14,341 nucleotides of DNA from Auxenochlorella pyrenoidosa (GCA_001430745.1 KQ481993.1:1918532-1932872); one strand, 5' to 3'. Positions 1-9,058 are shown, counted from the first letter of the stretch. The notes: generated by a model from the letters alone, not told the origin. Program-made: numbers and translations.

Positions 1-166
1 GGGGGGGCCACGCCTCGGGGGGTCTGTTTGCTCTCCAGCAGACGGCTGCAGACCGAGCTGGTTGCATGCAGCCCGAGCCTGGGCAGCACCTGGGATAGCA
101 AGCAGACTGGCCCAAGGCTGAAGCCAAGCGAAAGCACGGGGCGTAGAGGCGCGCGCGAGGCATGCG

Positions 167-420
167 GCGTGCCTGGCGGCTGGCGTCGCGCGCGATGCGC
201 AGCGCCGCTTGAAATGAAGAAAGGAATCGAAAGAAAGCAATTAAAGAAAGTGAAGAAAACACAAGGAAGACAGGGCAGAGCTTGCCCGGCGGGAGGCGTC
301 GCGTGCAATGTGCAGCGCAGCTTGAAATGAAGAAAGTAAGGAGAAGAAAGAAAGCAGGAAGAGAAGCAAAGGGTAGAGCTTGCCTGGCGGGAGGCGTCAC
401 GTGCGATGTGCAGCGCGTTG
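167..420 (-). repeat. Three tandem copies of an exon 3' end with donor site
   Basis: On the minus strand the segment reading GCGCTGCACATCGCACGTGA (around 416-397), followed by the CCGCCAGGCAAGC donor, recurs twice downstream. The copies lie at about 375-416, 277-335 and 167-226, offset by about 98 and then about 113 nt. Copy 1 is the end of WD40 exon 4. Copies 2 and 3 are each preceded by a pyrimidine-rich stretch ending in TTTCTTCATTTCAAG, which looks like a splice acceptor. Copy 2 keeps GGGCAAGC and copy 3 has CAGGCACGC at the donor position. This is seen directly. Whether copies 2 and 3 are ever spliced in, or are inert intron duplications, cannot be told from sequence. Confidence 0.75.
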
Positions 421-1325
421 TTCACGCTGCCGCCGCAGTGCCCCTTGTAGACAATCTCGCCGCCACCCAGCCGCCGCACATCCAGCTGGCTGTTCTGCCC
501 GCCCGCGGCCACGAAGCCGTGCCCCACGGTCATGCTCGTGGGCTGCAGGGGTGGGTGGGTGGGGTGGTGGGGGTGGGGGTGCGGCAGGGGATATGATCAG
601 GCTGGCTGTCGGTGCTGTACACAGGCAAACAGCTGGTTGGCCCGGCCCGGCGCCCTAGCTGGCAGGGAGGCATGCCAGGAGTGGCCGCCGCGCGGCAAGC
701 TCGGCGGGATGCGCGGGCTGGGCGCGCTGCGCGCGCGGCAGGCAAAGCCGCGGCAAAGCCGCGCCGAGCACCGCGCGCAACTCGAGCTGCGGTCGTGCCG
801 CGTCCACACACCCTTGAACCCACCCCCCCTCCCGCCCATCCACCTCAAAGCCCAGCTCCTGCACCACGCTGGTCTGCCCGCTGCCCAGGTCATGTCGCAA
901 CGTCCTGCAGCAGGCACAGGCGGGGCGGGCACGTGGCAGGACAGGCAGGCGTGAAGGGGGCTACTCACTGCCAAAGGTGCTGTGGGCCTGCTCAGCGCCG
1001 TGGTGCCCCGGCCGCCGCCAACAGGCTGCAAGCATCACCAGGGGGCAGCTCGCGGGCGCGGATGCGCAGCGTGCATGCAGCGCAGCCGAGGCAGCAGCTG
1101 GGGCAAGGCCAGACCTGTGGCGGTGCACGCAGTACAGCTCGTCATCCTGCTCTGGGCAGTGCACCAGGTCGCGCAGCTGCCAGTGCTGAATCGTCGCGCC
1201 GCGCTCTGCGGCAGGAGGGTGGCACGCCAACAGGGCGTGGGCACGGCGCCGGCAGCAGCATGCGGCAGCACAAACGCAGGGCGCAGTCGACCGCCCGAAG
1301 CAACAGATGGGTTCGGCTCAAACAT
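384..1325 (-). CDS. WD40 repeat-like (beta-propeller) protein, 5' part; gene continues beyond left edge
   Basis: Four exons join in phase: 1325-1292, 1205-1115, 904-844 and 542-384 (minus strand). The product resembles an uncharacterised family of fungal, plant and algal WD40-like proteins. Visible signatures, in order, are FEPNPSVASG, IQHWQLRDLVHC, DDELYCVHRHR, SVVQELGFEPTSMTVGHGF, VAAGGQNSQLDVRRL and GGSVNNALHIARD. About 112 residues are present, so most of the propeller lies off the window. Introns 2 and 3 have GT-AG borders. Intron 1 (86 nt) has a weak donor, G|GTCGAC, chosen because it restores frame. Exon 4 appears to end at CAG|GCAAGC, a GC donor, because the reading stays family-like up to that point. 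The start is uncertain: the Met at 1325 gives the short N-terminus I expect for this family, but an in-frame Met at 1475 is also open. Family membership is from remembered sequence pattern; the biochemical role is unknown. Confidence 0.78.
545..590 (-). repeat. C-rich (CCCACC) polypyrimidine tract before WD40 exon 4
   Basis: The plus strand shows GGGTGGGTGGGTGGGGTGG-type sequence, so the minus-strand transcript has an almost pure C/A tract immediately before the CTGCAG acceptor at 544-543. It probably serves as the polypyrimidine tract of WD40 intron 3. Confidence 0.6.
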
Positions 1326-2129
1326 GTCGAGATGGATAAGTGGAATGGACGGCAGCGCTGCGACAGGCACGCAGGTGGCGGAGCAGCCGCAGCTGGCTGC
1401 GGCGTGCTGCTGGCAGCGGCGGTGCTGCCCACTGCCGGCGGCACCTAACCCGCCCTCGACGCCACCTTCCGGCACTCACCGTATGTTGCTGAGTAGCTGC
1501 AGAGCCCAGAGGGCTCCGCTGCTCGCTTTGCCGCCGCGCCCATGTTTTGCGGCGCACCAAGGCCCCGGGTTGTTGCTCGGAGCGAATAATACAACGCTGG
1601 GTAGCTGCTCGACGGGGTGGAGGCGCGAAAGGCAGGTGCCGAGAGCCAGGAGTGGCCACGAGCTGCAGGGGAAACCCTGTTCGCCTTGCGGCTGTCGGCT
1701 GGCGAATTGGCTTGCTCAGAAGGTACCGCGTTGCGTACGGAAGTGTTTGGCTAGCGATTCTGTGCGCAAACAAACCCAGCCACGTGGCTGCCACCTAAGC
1801 AAGGGGATCCTCCCTCTGCCGTGTGCATCGCCCCTAGCAAATTTGGGCTCGGTGTGAGAGAGCTGCACCCGTGTCCCAACTTGATTGAACCCAACAAACA
1901 ATCCTGGGGTTGCTTGTCCAGTGCGGCTACCTGGCAGGGCGAGGCAGCAGAGGGGAAGATGTGTTGCCCCTCCCGCTCAGGGCTCCAGCGCGAGTTGCAC
2001 AGCTGACGCCTAGCAGACAACTTGCAGCTGTGTTCCCCGAAGGTAAGGGGATGTGCAATGGATGCCTGTGCTCGTATGAGCGTGACCATGAGCCTTGGTG
2101 AGCGGCCGCACCGCTGTGCCTACCTCACT
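1326..2129. other. Intergenic spacer upstream of the WD40 gene
   Basis: About 800 nt between the WD40 start region and the 3' end of the acylphosphatase gene. I find no recognisable protein family, tRNA or repeat here. Base composition is less G/C-biased than in the exons. It presumably holds the WD40 promoter and 5' UTR, and possibly an upstream coding extension if the Met at 1475 is used. No TATA box stands out. Confidence 0.5.
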
Positions 2130-2134
2130 TTACA
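2130..2134 (-). promoter_or_regulatory. Candidate polyadenylation signal TGTAA for the acylphosphatase gene
   Basis: The plus strand reads TTACA, so the minus strand reads TGTAA inside CTTGAATGTAAAGTGAG. TGTAA is the usual green-algal polyadenylation signal. It lies about 220 nt past the acylphosphatase stop codon, a reasonable 3' UTR length. A chance match is possible. Confidence 0.55.
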
Positions 2135-2352
2135 TTCAAGTAGGACTGGGGCCCATTACCCGGCACAGAATGCTGGCTCCCAGCACAGCAGGGTCAGAAA
2201 CGCTGCACAGCTAGTCTAGGCGATACGCAGCATGGCACAGCCCCGGCCAGGCTGCGGCATGTGCAGCGAGAGCGGCGCGGCTGGGCCGGTTTGAGGGCGC
2301 GCTGGCGTCGCATGCGCGCGCGCGCGCCTCCCGGCCTGCGCCTAGCTGCCCC

Positions 2353-3480
2353 TCAGTGCCGCCGCCGTGGCGCGAAGCCGCTGTACTCGAGGCGCTCCAC
2401 CTCCCGCTCGTTGCTGAACTCGCACCGCTCGATGACCGAGTGGGGGGACCCTGTGGTGGACAGCCAGACCTGCGGGAAGGAGAGGGGGGCGGGGGGTGGG
2501 GCTTGGGGGTGGGGGTGGGGGGTTGGGGGGTGGGGGGCGCAAACAAACGTGCCGCGCATGGCAGAAAATGCGGGGCGGGATCAAGTTGGAGCTCTGACAT
2601 GAGCATGTAGGGCTGCCGGCTGCATGCGGCAGGTGGGGCATCTGGGAGGACAGACCAGCAGCCGCGTCTGCCTGCATCAATGCCACAGGCTGAGCAGCGG
2701 CAGCGCCGCCGGAGACTGGCAGCACAGGGGCGCCTGCCTGTGCACAGCGTGTCCTTGCGTTCCGCCGCTGCAGAGCGCACCTCTGTTGCCCGCCCGGCTG
2801 CCCACTGTGCCAGGTCAGCCTGGTGGCACCACCCAGCACAGCCAAGGACAACCGACCATCTTAGCTGAGCAGGCGCACCTTCATTTCCTCCACCGCCTGC
2901 CTCTGCCCCTGCACCTCACCCTTGACAGTGCCCTGCACACAGGTGGCAGGGGCAGCACGGCATGCAGCCGCAGTCTGCAGTAATACACTTCAGACCACTT
3001 GCATGCTTGGCCGCAGGTGCGTCAGCTGTGGCATGCCCCCCCCCACCCCACCCCCACCCCCCCACCCCACCCCACCCCCGCCCCCGGCTCCGCGCATAAG
3101 TGGCCCTCTCCGCGCCCTTGCCAGCCGCGCGGCCCGCACCCCTGCCTGCGGCATGTTCTGGCAGTAGCCCACAAGCCCCAGCTGCTTCGCCTTGTCGGTG
3201 GTGTAGGCCCTGAAGAAGACACCCTGGACTGCAAGCGGTGGTGGTGGGGTGGTGGTGGTGGTTGGGGGGGGGGGGGCACAGAGAGAGGCATCTACGTGTA
3301 GTGCTGCTGCCTCTGTGTGTACCGCCAGCTGCTGTGCGCGCACGGCGTCGCAGACCCGCACGGACGCATCCCAGTGCGGGGCACCCCAGCGGGGTGCTGG
3401 GCGCATGTCTTGGGGTCCCAGCCTCACCCATCCCAAACCTCGCCTATTCCAAACACCTCAAACTCCACTGAAGTGTACAT
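2353..3480 (-). CDS. Acylphosphatase, four exons, complete
   Basis: Hydrolyses the carboxyl-phosphate bond of acyl phosphates; a small soluble cytosolic enzyme. Exons 3480-3444, 3228-3146, 2932-2879 and 2469-2353 give 96 aa, the normal family length. The protein opens MYTSVEFEVFGIVQGVFFR, holding the phosphate-binding loop and catalytic Arg19. Asn37 in LGLVGYCQN is the second catalytic residue, 18 positions on as in animal enzymes. GTVKGEVQG, WLSTTGSP and FSNEREVERLEYSGF follow the animal ACYP1/2 pattern closely. The start is firm: the next in-frame codon signal upstream is a stop at 3624-3622, with no intervening Met, and the context is GCAGCCATG. Intron 1 uses a GC donor (ATAG|GCGAGG). Intron 2 has either a GC donor after NMPQ or a GT donor six bases further on that adds Ala-Gly. 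Intron 3 is GT-AG. The catalytic pattern is complete, so I expect an active enzyme. Confidence 0.95.
2479..2540 (-). repeat. G/C strand-asymmetric tract in acylphosphatase intron 3
   Basis: The plus strand is almost all G with scattered T/C (GGGGGTGGGGGTGGGG). In the minus-strand transcript it is a C-rich tract running up to the CCGCAG acceptor at 2471-2470, so it probably acts as the polypyrimidine tract. The plus (template) DNA strand has G-quadruplex potential. Confidence 0.65.
3036..3082 (-). repeat. G-rich tract inside acylphosphatase intron 2
   Basis: The plus strand reads CCCCCCCCCACCCCACCCCC and similar, so here the transcript itself is G-rich, with many runs of four or more G. The orientation is opposite to the tracts in introns 1 and 3. 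It sits mid-intron, about 100 nt before the acceptor, and could form an RNA G-quadruplex. Confidence 0.65.
3237..3280 (-). repeat. C-rich CCACCA tract before acylphosphatase exon 2
   Basis: The plus strand shows GGTGGTGGTGGGGTGGTGG followed by a run of about 13 G. In the transcript this is a C/A tract running up to CGCTTGCAG, the acceptor at 3230-3229. Confidence 0.6.
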
Positions 3481-4462
3481 GGCTGCCGCAGCCGCGCTGG
3501 CGGCCCGCCGGCCGCGAGGGAGGCGCCCGCGCTGTTGACAGGGCTGCCAGCGGCTGGCTGCGGCAGAAAGCAAATCGAATGGCGAGGAAACGTTTGGAGA
3601 GTGCGATGCATGGTCAAGGATTCAGCCAATTGTTGTGGCAGGACCGCTGATCAAGGACTGGGCTTTGTGGGCCGGCGGCGTCACCTGCCGCCCGCCCTGG
3701 CAGCGTGGGCGGCTGCATGCGGTGCGGCGCATCAACCGGCAATCGATCATTACCTGGCGATCTTGCAAGCCGCTGGCACCCCTCGAGAGCGACTGAGGGA
3801 GGGCGCAGCGGTGCTGCGGCTGTGGGACTGGCGAGAACCCGTGCTGTACTGCGTGCTAAATACTGGATTAACATGTAGGGCGAAGTCAAGGTCCTGGGCT
3901 AGAGCGCTCGCATCGCATCCTGGGCCCTAGCAGATGCAGCACCTCCCCGCCCGCCTGGCATGCGTGCCGCCGTAGCGTCGCACCACCTTCCAGCATTCCA
4001 GGCGGTAACAGAGCAACACTTGTACGGCCTCGCTCTCGTGCTGGCAGAATGTTGCAGCCAGGAAGGGTTCATTTCAGCTCGAGGAAGTCAGGAGGGAGCT
4101 GTGGCATGGAGGGTTGGGGGTATGGACTGCAGGCTACGCACCAGGCAGGAATCAGGTTGGGTGGTGGGCCAGGCTGTGGTGGTGGGGAAGAGCATCGTGA
4201 GGGATTCATGCCGGAACGCATGTGTGAGCTACCTAGAAGAAAAAAAGGAGAAGAACATTCTGTGTCTAGGCCAGTGCTACGGGCAGGCCTTTGGTACAGC
4301 ATGTGGGAGCAGCGGCGAGTGAGTGATCAACTGGGAGCGCAAAGCAAAGACAGGGAAACGAAATGTCAAGTTCTGAATACGTCAGGGAGAGCTGCGGCCT
4401 GGATCGAAGGCGCCTGCGCGGCTGGCGCCAGGCCACATCAGCGCGGCCTGCTTGACAGGAAG
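3481..4462. other. Intergenic spacer between the fusion gene and acylphosphatase
   Basis: Nearly 1 kb between two genes both read leftwards. It should hold the 3' UTR of the fusion gene and the promoter and 5' UTR of acylphosphatase. I found no coding similarity, RNA gene or repeat. No TGTAA occurs on the minus strand here, so the fusion gene's polyadenylation signal is not identified. An open stretch upstream of the acylphosphatase start is in frame back to the stop at 3624-3622 but contains no Met. Confidence 0.5.
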
Positions 4463-7400
4463 CTACAGCTGCGCCATGTGCTGCCCTCCAGGCTCCACAG
4501 CCCGCCCTGGCCGCGGTATCAAGTTGCCCTCATGCCCCTGAGGCTGCACTCTGCTGCTGCCCTGCTGTTGGGGCGCTGCCCCTGCCAAGCCGGCAGCGCC
4601 GGCCAGGAGGACCTTGCTGCCTGCAATGCTGCTGCTGCTGCTATTGCTGCTGCTATTGCTGCTGTTGTTGGCGCCTGGGCCGGCAGTCAGGTTGGACACG
4701 GCTGCCGCCGTGTGGGTGGCCGCAGGGTCTGCCACCATCAGGGCCGCCTCTGCCAGCGCCTGCGCCACCGTCTCAGGGACACCAAACTCGTCGGTCGCCC
4801 CTGCCTGCGGCTGGCTGGCACCGCCTGGCCCCTCATTGCTGCTGCCGCTGCTGCTATCGCTACCCTCCTGCGCGCCATGGTGCACAAACAGCAGCGTCTC
4901 GGGGTTGCTCTCCCGGCCGGGCCCCCCCGCGCCGCCGCGGTCCAGCAGCAGCGAGAAGTGCTGCGGCAGCAGGCGGCACCAGGTGGGCTGTCGCAGCGCA
5001 GCAAGGTCCTCTGGCGTCACGCCGCCGCGCCGCCTGCACGACGGGGTGTGAAGCGGCGTGCAGCAAGTGAAGGATTGGAAGTGGGGCTGGAGGTGCCCAC
5101 TGCGCCAGCAGCGCACGTGAGATGCTGCGGCACATTGATGAACACGGGAGGCGAGCATGGCGGAGAGAGCATCCTGTGCCCAGCACCATCGGTATGGGAC
5201 ACCGTGCTGGAGCGCTGCTGCATTCCCATGACAGCAATAAAACGATGTGTGCGTGTGTAGGACAAGACGGGGTCCAGGCAGAGGCCTGCCCATGATTGGA
5301 TGCAGGCCCACCTGACGCCATAGGTGATGGAGTACCAGCGCTGGTCGCACACAAAGCCTGAGTGTGAGATGTCGGTGTAGCCCAGCGAGTGGAGCCTGCC
5401 GGGTCGGAGCCACAGTGTGTGTGTGTGTTTATGTGTCAGTGTATCAATGCCGCAAGGGTTGTCAGCCAGAGAAGCGGCCGTGCATCCAGTGCCAAGCAGG
5501 GCAAGACATAACAGGGCAGGTAAACAGGGCCGGCAAAAGCAGCGCCGCCGCCCTCCGTGCAACCATGCAGTGCGCCGAGGGCCTACGCAGGGAGGGGCGC
5601 GCTCACCACTCAACCAGTCGCAGCGGCCGCTTCCAGCCCGCCGCCAGCATGGCTGCCGGGTTCCACTCCACCGCCAGCACAGGCGGCCGCCTGGGGCTGG
5701 CCAGCAGCGGCGCGAAGCCGCGCAGCACAAAACCCTCCCAGCCGTTGGCTGCAGGGAGATTACGGAGGGCGGCGCGTTGGCGAATCAGTACACAGACAGC
5801 ATGCGAGCAGCGCGAGCGCCACGCAGCAGCGGGCGAGAGCGCGGCGCCACAAACACCCACGAGCAAGGGCGCATTGCGCTCCTGAGGGCGCAGAGCGCGA
5901 GCACTGTGAAATCGCAGCTTGCCCCCACGCTGTCCCCGCAGCGCTCGCAGCGCACCCGACACCCGCAGCGCAGCAACACGGTCGCTCTCCGGGATGACCC
6001 ACGCCCCCGCCGACCGCCGCGTCATGAGCTGGCACGCCTCTGCCGGGGTGGCGTGCACCGCGGCTGGGCCGTACCCCCGCTGCACCTCCACGTCTGCCGC
6101 CGCCGCTGCTGCTGCGCTGCCGCCACTGCCGCTGGTGCTGCTGCTCTGGGCCGCCGCAGGCTGGCGCGGCAGTATGCAGGTGTACCCCTCCTGCTCAGGC
6201 GCACCCAGCGCCTCTTTGTGCACCTGCGCGGAAGCGGGGGCAATGGAGTGCAGCCGCGAGGGTGTGAGGCGCAGGCGCTGTGCCCAAACAGGAGCAATCG
6301 CAGGGAGGCAAGGCGGCAGGAGCAGGGTGGCGGAACAGAGTGCCACGCAGGCGCCCGGCGCTGCTCTCCCCATGCATGCGCAACGGTGCAGCATACTGTA
6401 CTGCCCACGCTCTGCTCCACACACCTGCACAAGGTGCTCAAAGCCGTTGTGTGCCAGGCTGGCCTCCAGGGCCTCCAGGCTGGCAGGCCCCAGCTCAAAG
6501 GCGTGCACCCGGTGGCCGCGCGCCGCTGCTGCCAGGGACAGCAGGCCGTAGCCGGCGCCCACGTCTGCAGTGCAGGCACAACGCGAGTGACGACATTGAA
6601 CAACCAGCAGGGCCAGCAGCAGGAGCCTCAGGGCGAGGTAGCAGTGAAGTGGCCGAAGTGCAGGCGTTGGCACGCTGCCCAGCAGGCTCCGAGGGCGTCT
6701 GCAAGATTTCAACCTGAAGACGGAACTAAGGCCAAGTCTAACCCTTGCTGCCTGCACCGCTGTGGGCTCAACGACCACTGCAGGCTCACCTACAAGCACG
6801 TTGTGCTTCTGCTCCGAGCCCCCCATGGAGCCTACCACGGCGTCCACCAGGCTGGGCCGCCGCGATGGCTGCACCGACGGCTGCCAGTTGCCGTGCGTGG
6901 TGAGCGCGGCGCCGACGTCGGCGCCGCCCTGCCGCTCCCCCCGGCCCAGCCGGTGCGTGAGCAGGTCGAAGGGCGGGTCAACGTCCACAGACACGGGGTA
7001 CAGCGCCAGCTCGGCGTCGCGCTGCGCCATGCGGGCCGCCTCGGTGGCGCCGGCGTCCTCGGTGCGGTGCCGCCAGCGGCGGGCCACCTCAGACGTCACC
7101 CCCTCCACCGTTACCTGCTGCCAGGACCAGCCGCTGCAGAGGCAGCGGGGGGAAAGGACAGCATGCATGCGCCATGAGATAGAGGAGAAAGTGCAGAGAA
7201 ACCGTGCCAGCGCCGCAAAGCCATGCACACGCTTCTGCTTGTCAGCAGCGCGCTGCTGTTGCACTCCTTCTTGCCCAGCGCTTCTGGCAGGCAGGACAGC
7301 CGCCTGCCCCATCGAGCCCCCACCTGTTGGTGTCATGCTCGCCGCGGCCGCCAGGCAGGGCATGGTGCAGCACTGCCACGCCCGGGTCGCTGGGCGTCAG

Positions 7401-9058
7401 CCCAAAGGCCGGCGCGGGCGGCGCGGCAAAGCGCACGCGCGGCAGCAGGCGCACACCCCAGGGGTCGTCGCGCGCGGCGGGGGGGTGCGCCGCGGCGTGC
7501 CGCAGCAGCACGTCTGTGAAGAGCCCCGCGCCGGTGCGCTCCAGCGCGTTGACGCGCGCGTCAGAGGAAAAGGTCTGCCGGGCGGCTGCGGCGGCTGCGA
7601 TGCGGTCGCAGAGCTCCTGCAGCGCCGGGTGGCCGGGCGCGCCGGCAAACACCCACTGCACCAGCTGCCGCTGCCGCACGTACCTGTGGGCGGCGCACGC
7701 AGCAGCAGGGGGGACACAACCCGCGTCGGCAAGGCACAGCAAGCTTGCCCGGCACAATGGGACGGCGGGGAGCACACTGGTGCACAACAAAAACGAGCAG
7801 CAGCACTGTCCTTGGGACCCCTGGCGGACGCGGGGGCAGCCAGCTCACCCGGCCTGCAGCGCCGCCGTGGCGTTGGCCCACTCGCTGTCCCACCCCGCCA
7901 CCAGCGTGTCCTTGCTGTGCAGCAGGGAGTCCAGGGGGCGCCGGCACTCGGCGTCCACGTCGGCGTACACGCCGCCGTGCCGCAGGACAGCCATGTAGCT
8001 GCAGGGCAGGGTGTCGAAAGAGACAGGTGTAACCCCACTGTTCAACCCAGGGCAGGGCAGGGCAGCCAGGAGCGCACGGCGCTTGATGACAGCTGACAAT
8101 TGAAATCGAAAACAAGACAGGGAAGCACGCAGGGGTAGAGGGTCACCAAGCGTCAAGGGGAGACAGCTGGGCACCTGCCGGTCCTGCAGCAGGTCAGCAC
8201 CGCAACCTGGAAACCAAATTGTGTGCGGGAAATTGTTGTGCCGCCGCTGCTGCGGCGCGGCCTCACCGGAAGAAGTCGGCCCGCTCCACCCCGGGGCCCA
8301 GCCAGCGGTACGCCTCCCAGTACTGCGGGAACTCGCGCCGCACAAACTCCGCACAGTCCTGCAGGGGAGGGCCAGCAGCGCGAACACGGTGCCAGCATCC
8401 GTCAGTTGAGCGCCAGGCAGCCCACAAGGGCTGCACATGCGGAGCGCGCTATCAGCGTGCAATTATCTGCTCCACTGCAGCTGCTGCAACTTTGCCCCGC
8501 AAAGTGCCTTCATGCGTCTGCGCCGGCAAGCTGTGTGCAGCGTTCTGCCACGGAACTGCATGGGGCGGCACCCACCTGGTCGGTGTAGAGCCGCACCTCC
8601 CACCCCGGGTTCAGCACCCGCCAGCTGGCCATCCAGCGGCGCATCTCCGCTGGCGGCAGGCCGCTGCCTGGGTATGTCTGGTGCACGATGCGCGGGATGA
8701 GCTTGGGCTGCTTGGCGGCCGCGGCGCCCACTGCCGTTGCTGCCGCCGCCTGCTGGGTGCTGGGCCCGTCACCATCCAGGCGCAGCAGGTCTGCGAGCTC
8801 CGGCTGCGGCGCCGCAAACAGGTGCCACCCCGCGCGGTACAGCACGGCCAAGCCCAGCAGCGCCAGCAGCAGCAGGTGCGCCGCGGCGCGGCGGCGCAGC
8901 GGCAGCAAGCTGGCGGCATCGGCAGCGGTATAGCCCGAGTGGCGCCGTCCGCCGTGCCGGCCTGCATGTCGGCCGCTGCGCCATGCCTTGCTGTGCACGG
9001 CTGGCAGCTCGCCTGCGTGTGCAGCTGCGCCAAACCACCGGTCGCGCAACACATCCAT
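4463..9058 (-). CDS. GT32 (OCH1-like) glycosyltransferase fused to FkbM-family methyltransferase
   Basis: Ten GT-AG exons (9058-8576, 8358-8267, 7998-7849, 7683-7324, 7133-6790, 6564-6425, 6223-5956, 5748-5607, 5395-5312, 5033-4463) join in phase to 877 aa. Start: Met at 9058 has an in-frame TAG 42 nt upstream. Residues 58-76 form a single hydrophobic segment after three Arg, a type II signal anchor. Residues 121-360 are the GT32 domain: IPRIVHQTYPGSGLPP, then RYMAVLRHGGVYADVD with the DXD metal/nucleotide-sugar site at 205-207, and a C-terminal VLHHALPG. Residues 477-660 are FkbM-like: VDVGAGYGLLSLA (SAM motif I), HRVHAFELGP (acidic end of beta 2) and NGWEGFVLRGFAPLLA. The region from 688 on is less clear and ends in an Asn/Ser-rich tail. 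Likely a Golgi enzyme transferring a hexose (mannose in OCH1) and O-methylating a sugar. Domain calls are firm; substrate and topology are inferred. Confidence 0.92.
4627..4671 (-). repeat. Trinucleotide repeat encoding the Asn/Ser tail of the fusion protein
   Basis: A run of GCTGCTGCT interrupted by ATT and TTG on the plus strand reads as AGC/AAT/AAC codons on the minus strand. It encodes the NNSSNSSSNSSSSS stretch near the C-terminus. It remains in frame with the last exon. Several overlapping N-X-S sequons result. Confidence 0.8.
5415..5428. repeat. (GT)7 microsatellite in intron 8 of the fusion gene
   Basis: GTGTGTGTGTGTGT on the plus strand lies just upstream (in transcript sense) of the exon 9 acceptor at 5397-5396. 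The transcript therefore carries (AC)7 there. It looks like an ordinary microsatellite. Confidence 0.7.

Noticed and set aside
961..1031. A strong GTGAGT donor (GGCA|GTGAGTAG) suggesting an extra WD40 exon near 970-990
   Set aside because: Any such exon breaks the frame or is a tiny fragment after a stop. Direct joining of 1115 to 904 restores the family pattern.
612..1857. Plus-strand open frames across the WD40 gene
   Set aside because: Composition is Ala/Arg/Gln shadow-like, while the minus strand carries clear WD40-family segments with matching splice phases.
4049..7177. Long plus-strand open frames (4049-5260 and 5417-7177) opposite the fusion gene
   Set aside because: They are antisense shadows of GC-rich exons: no family pattern, low-complexity Ala/Arg content, and the minus strand gives a fully phased ten-exon gene.
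5603..7363. One continuous 586-aa minus-strand reading frame
   Set aside because: Parts of it are real exons of the fusion gene, but it also runs through introns that happen to stay open. GT-AG borders and domain continuity support the spliced model.
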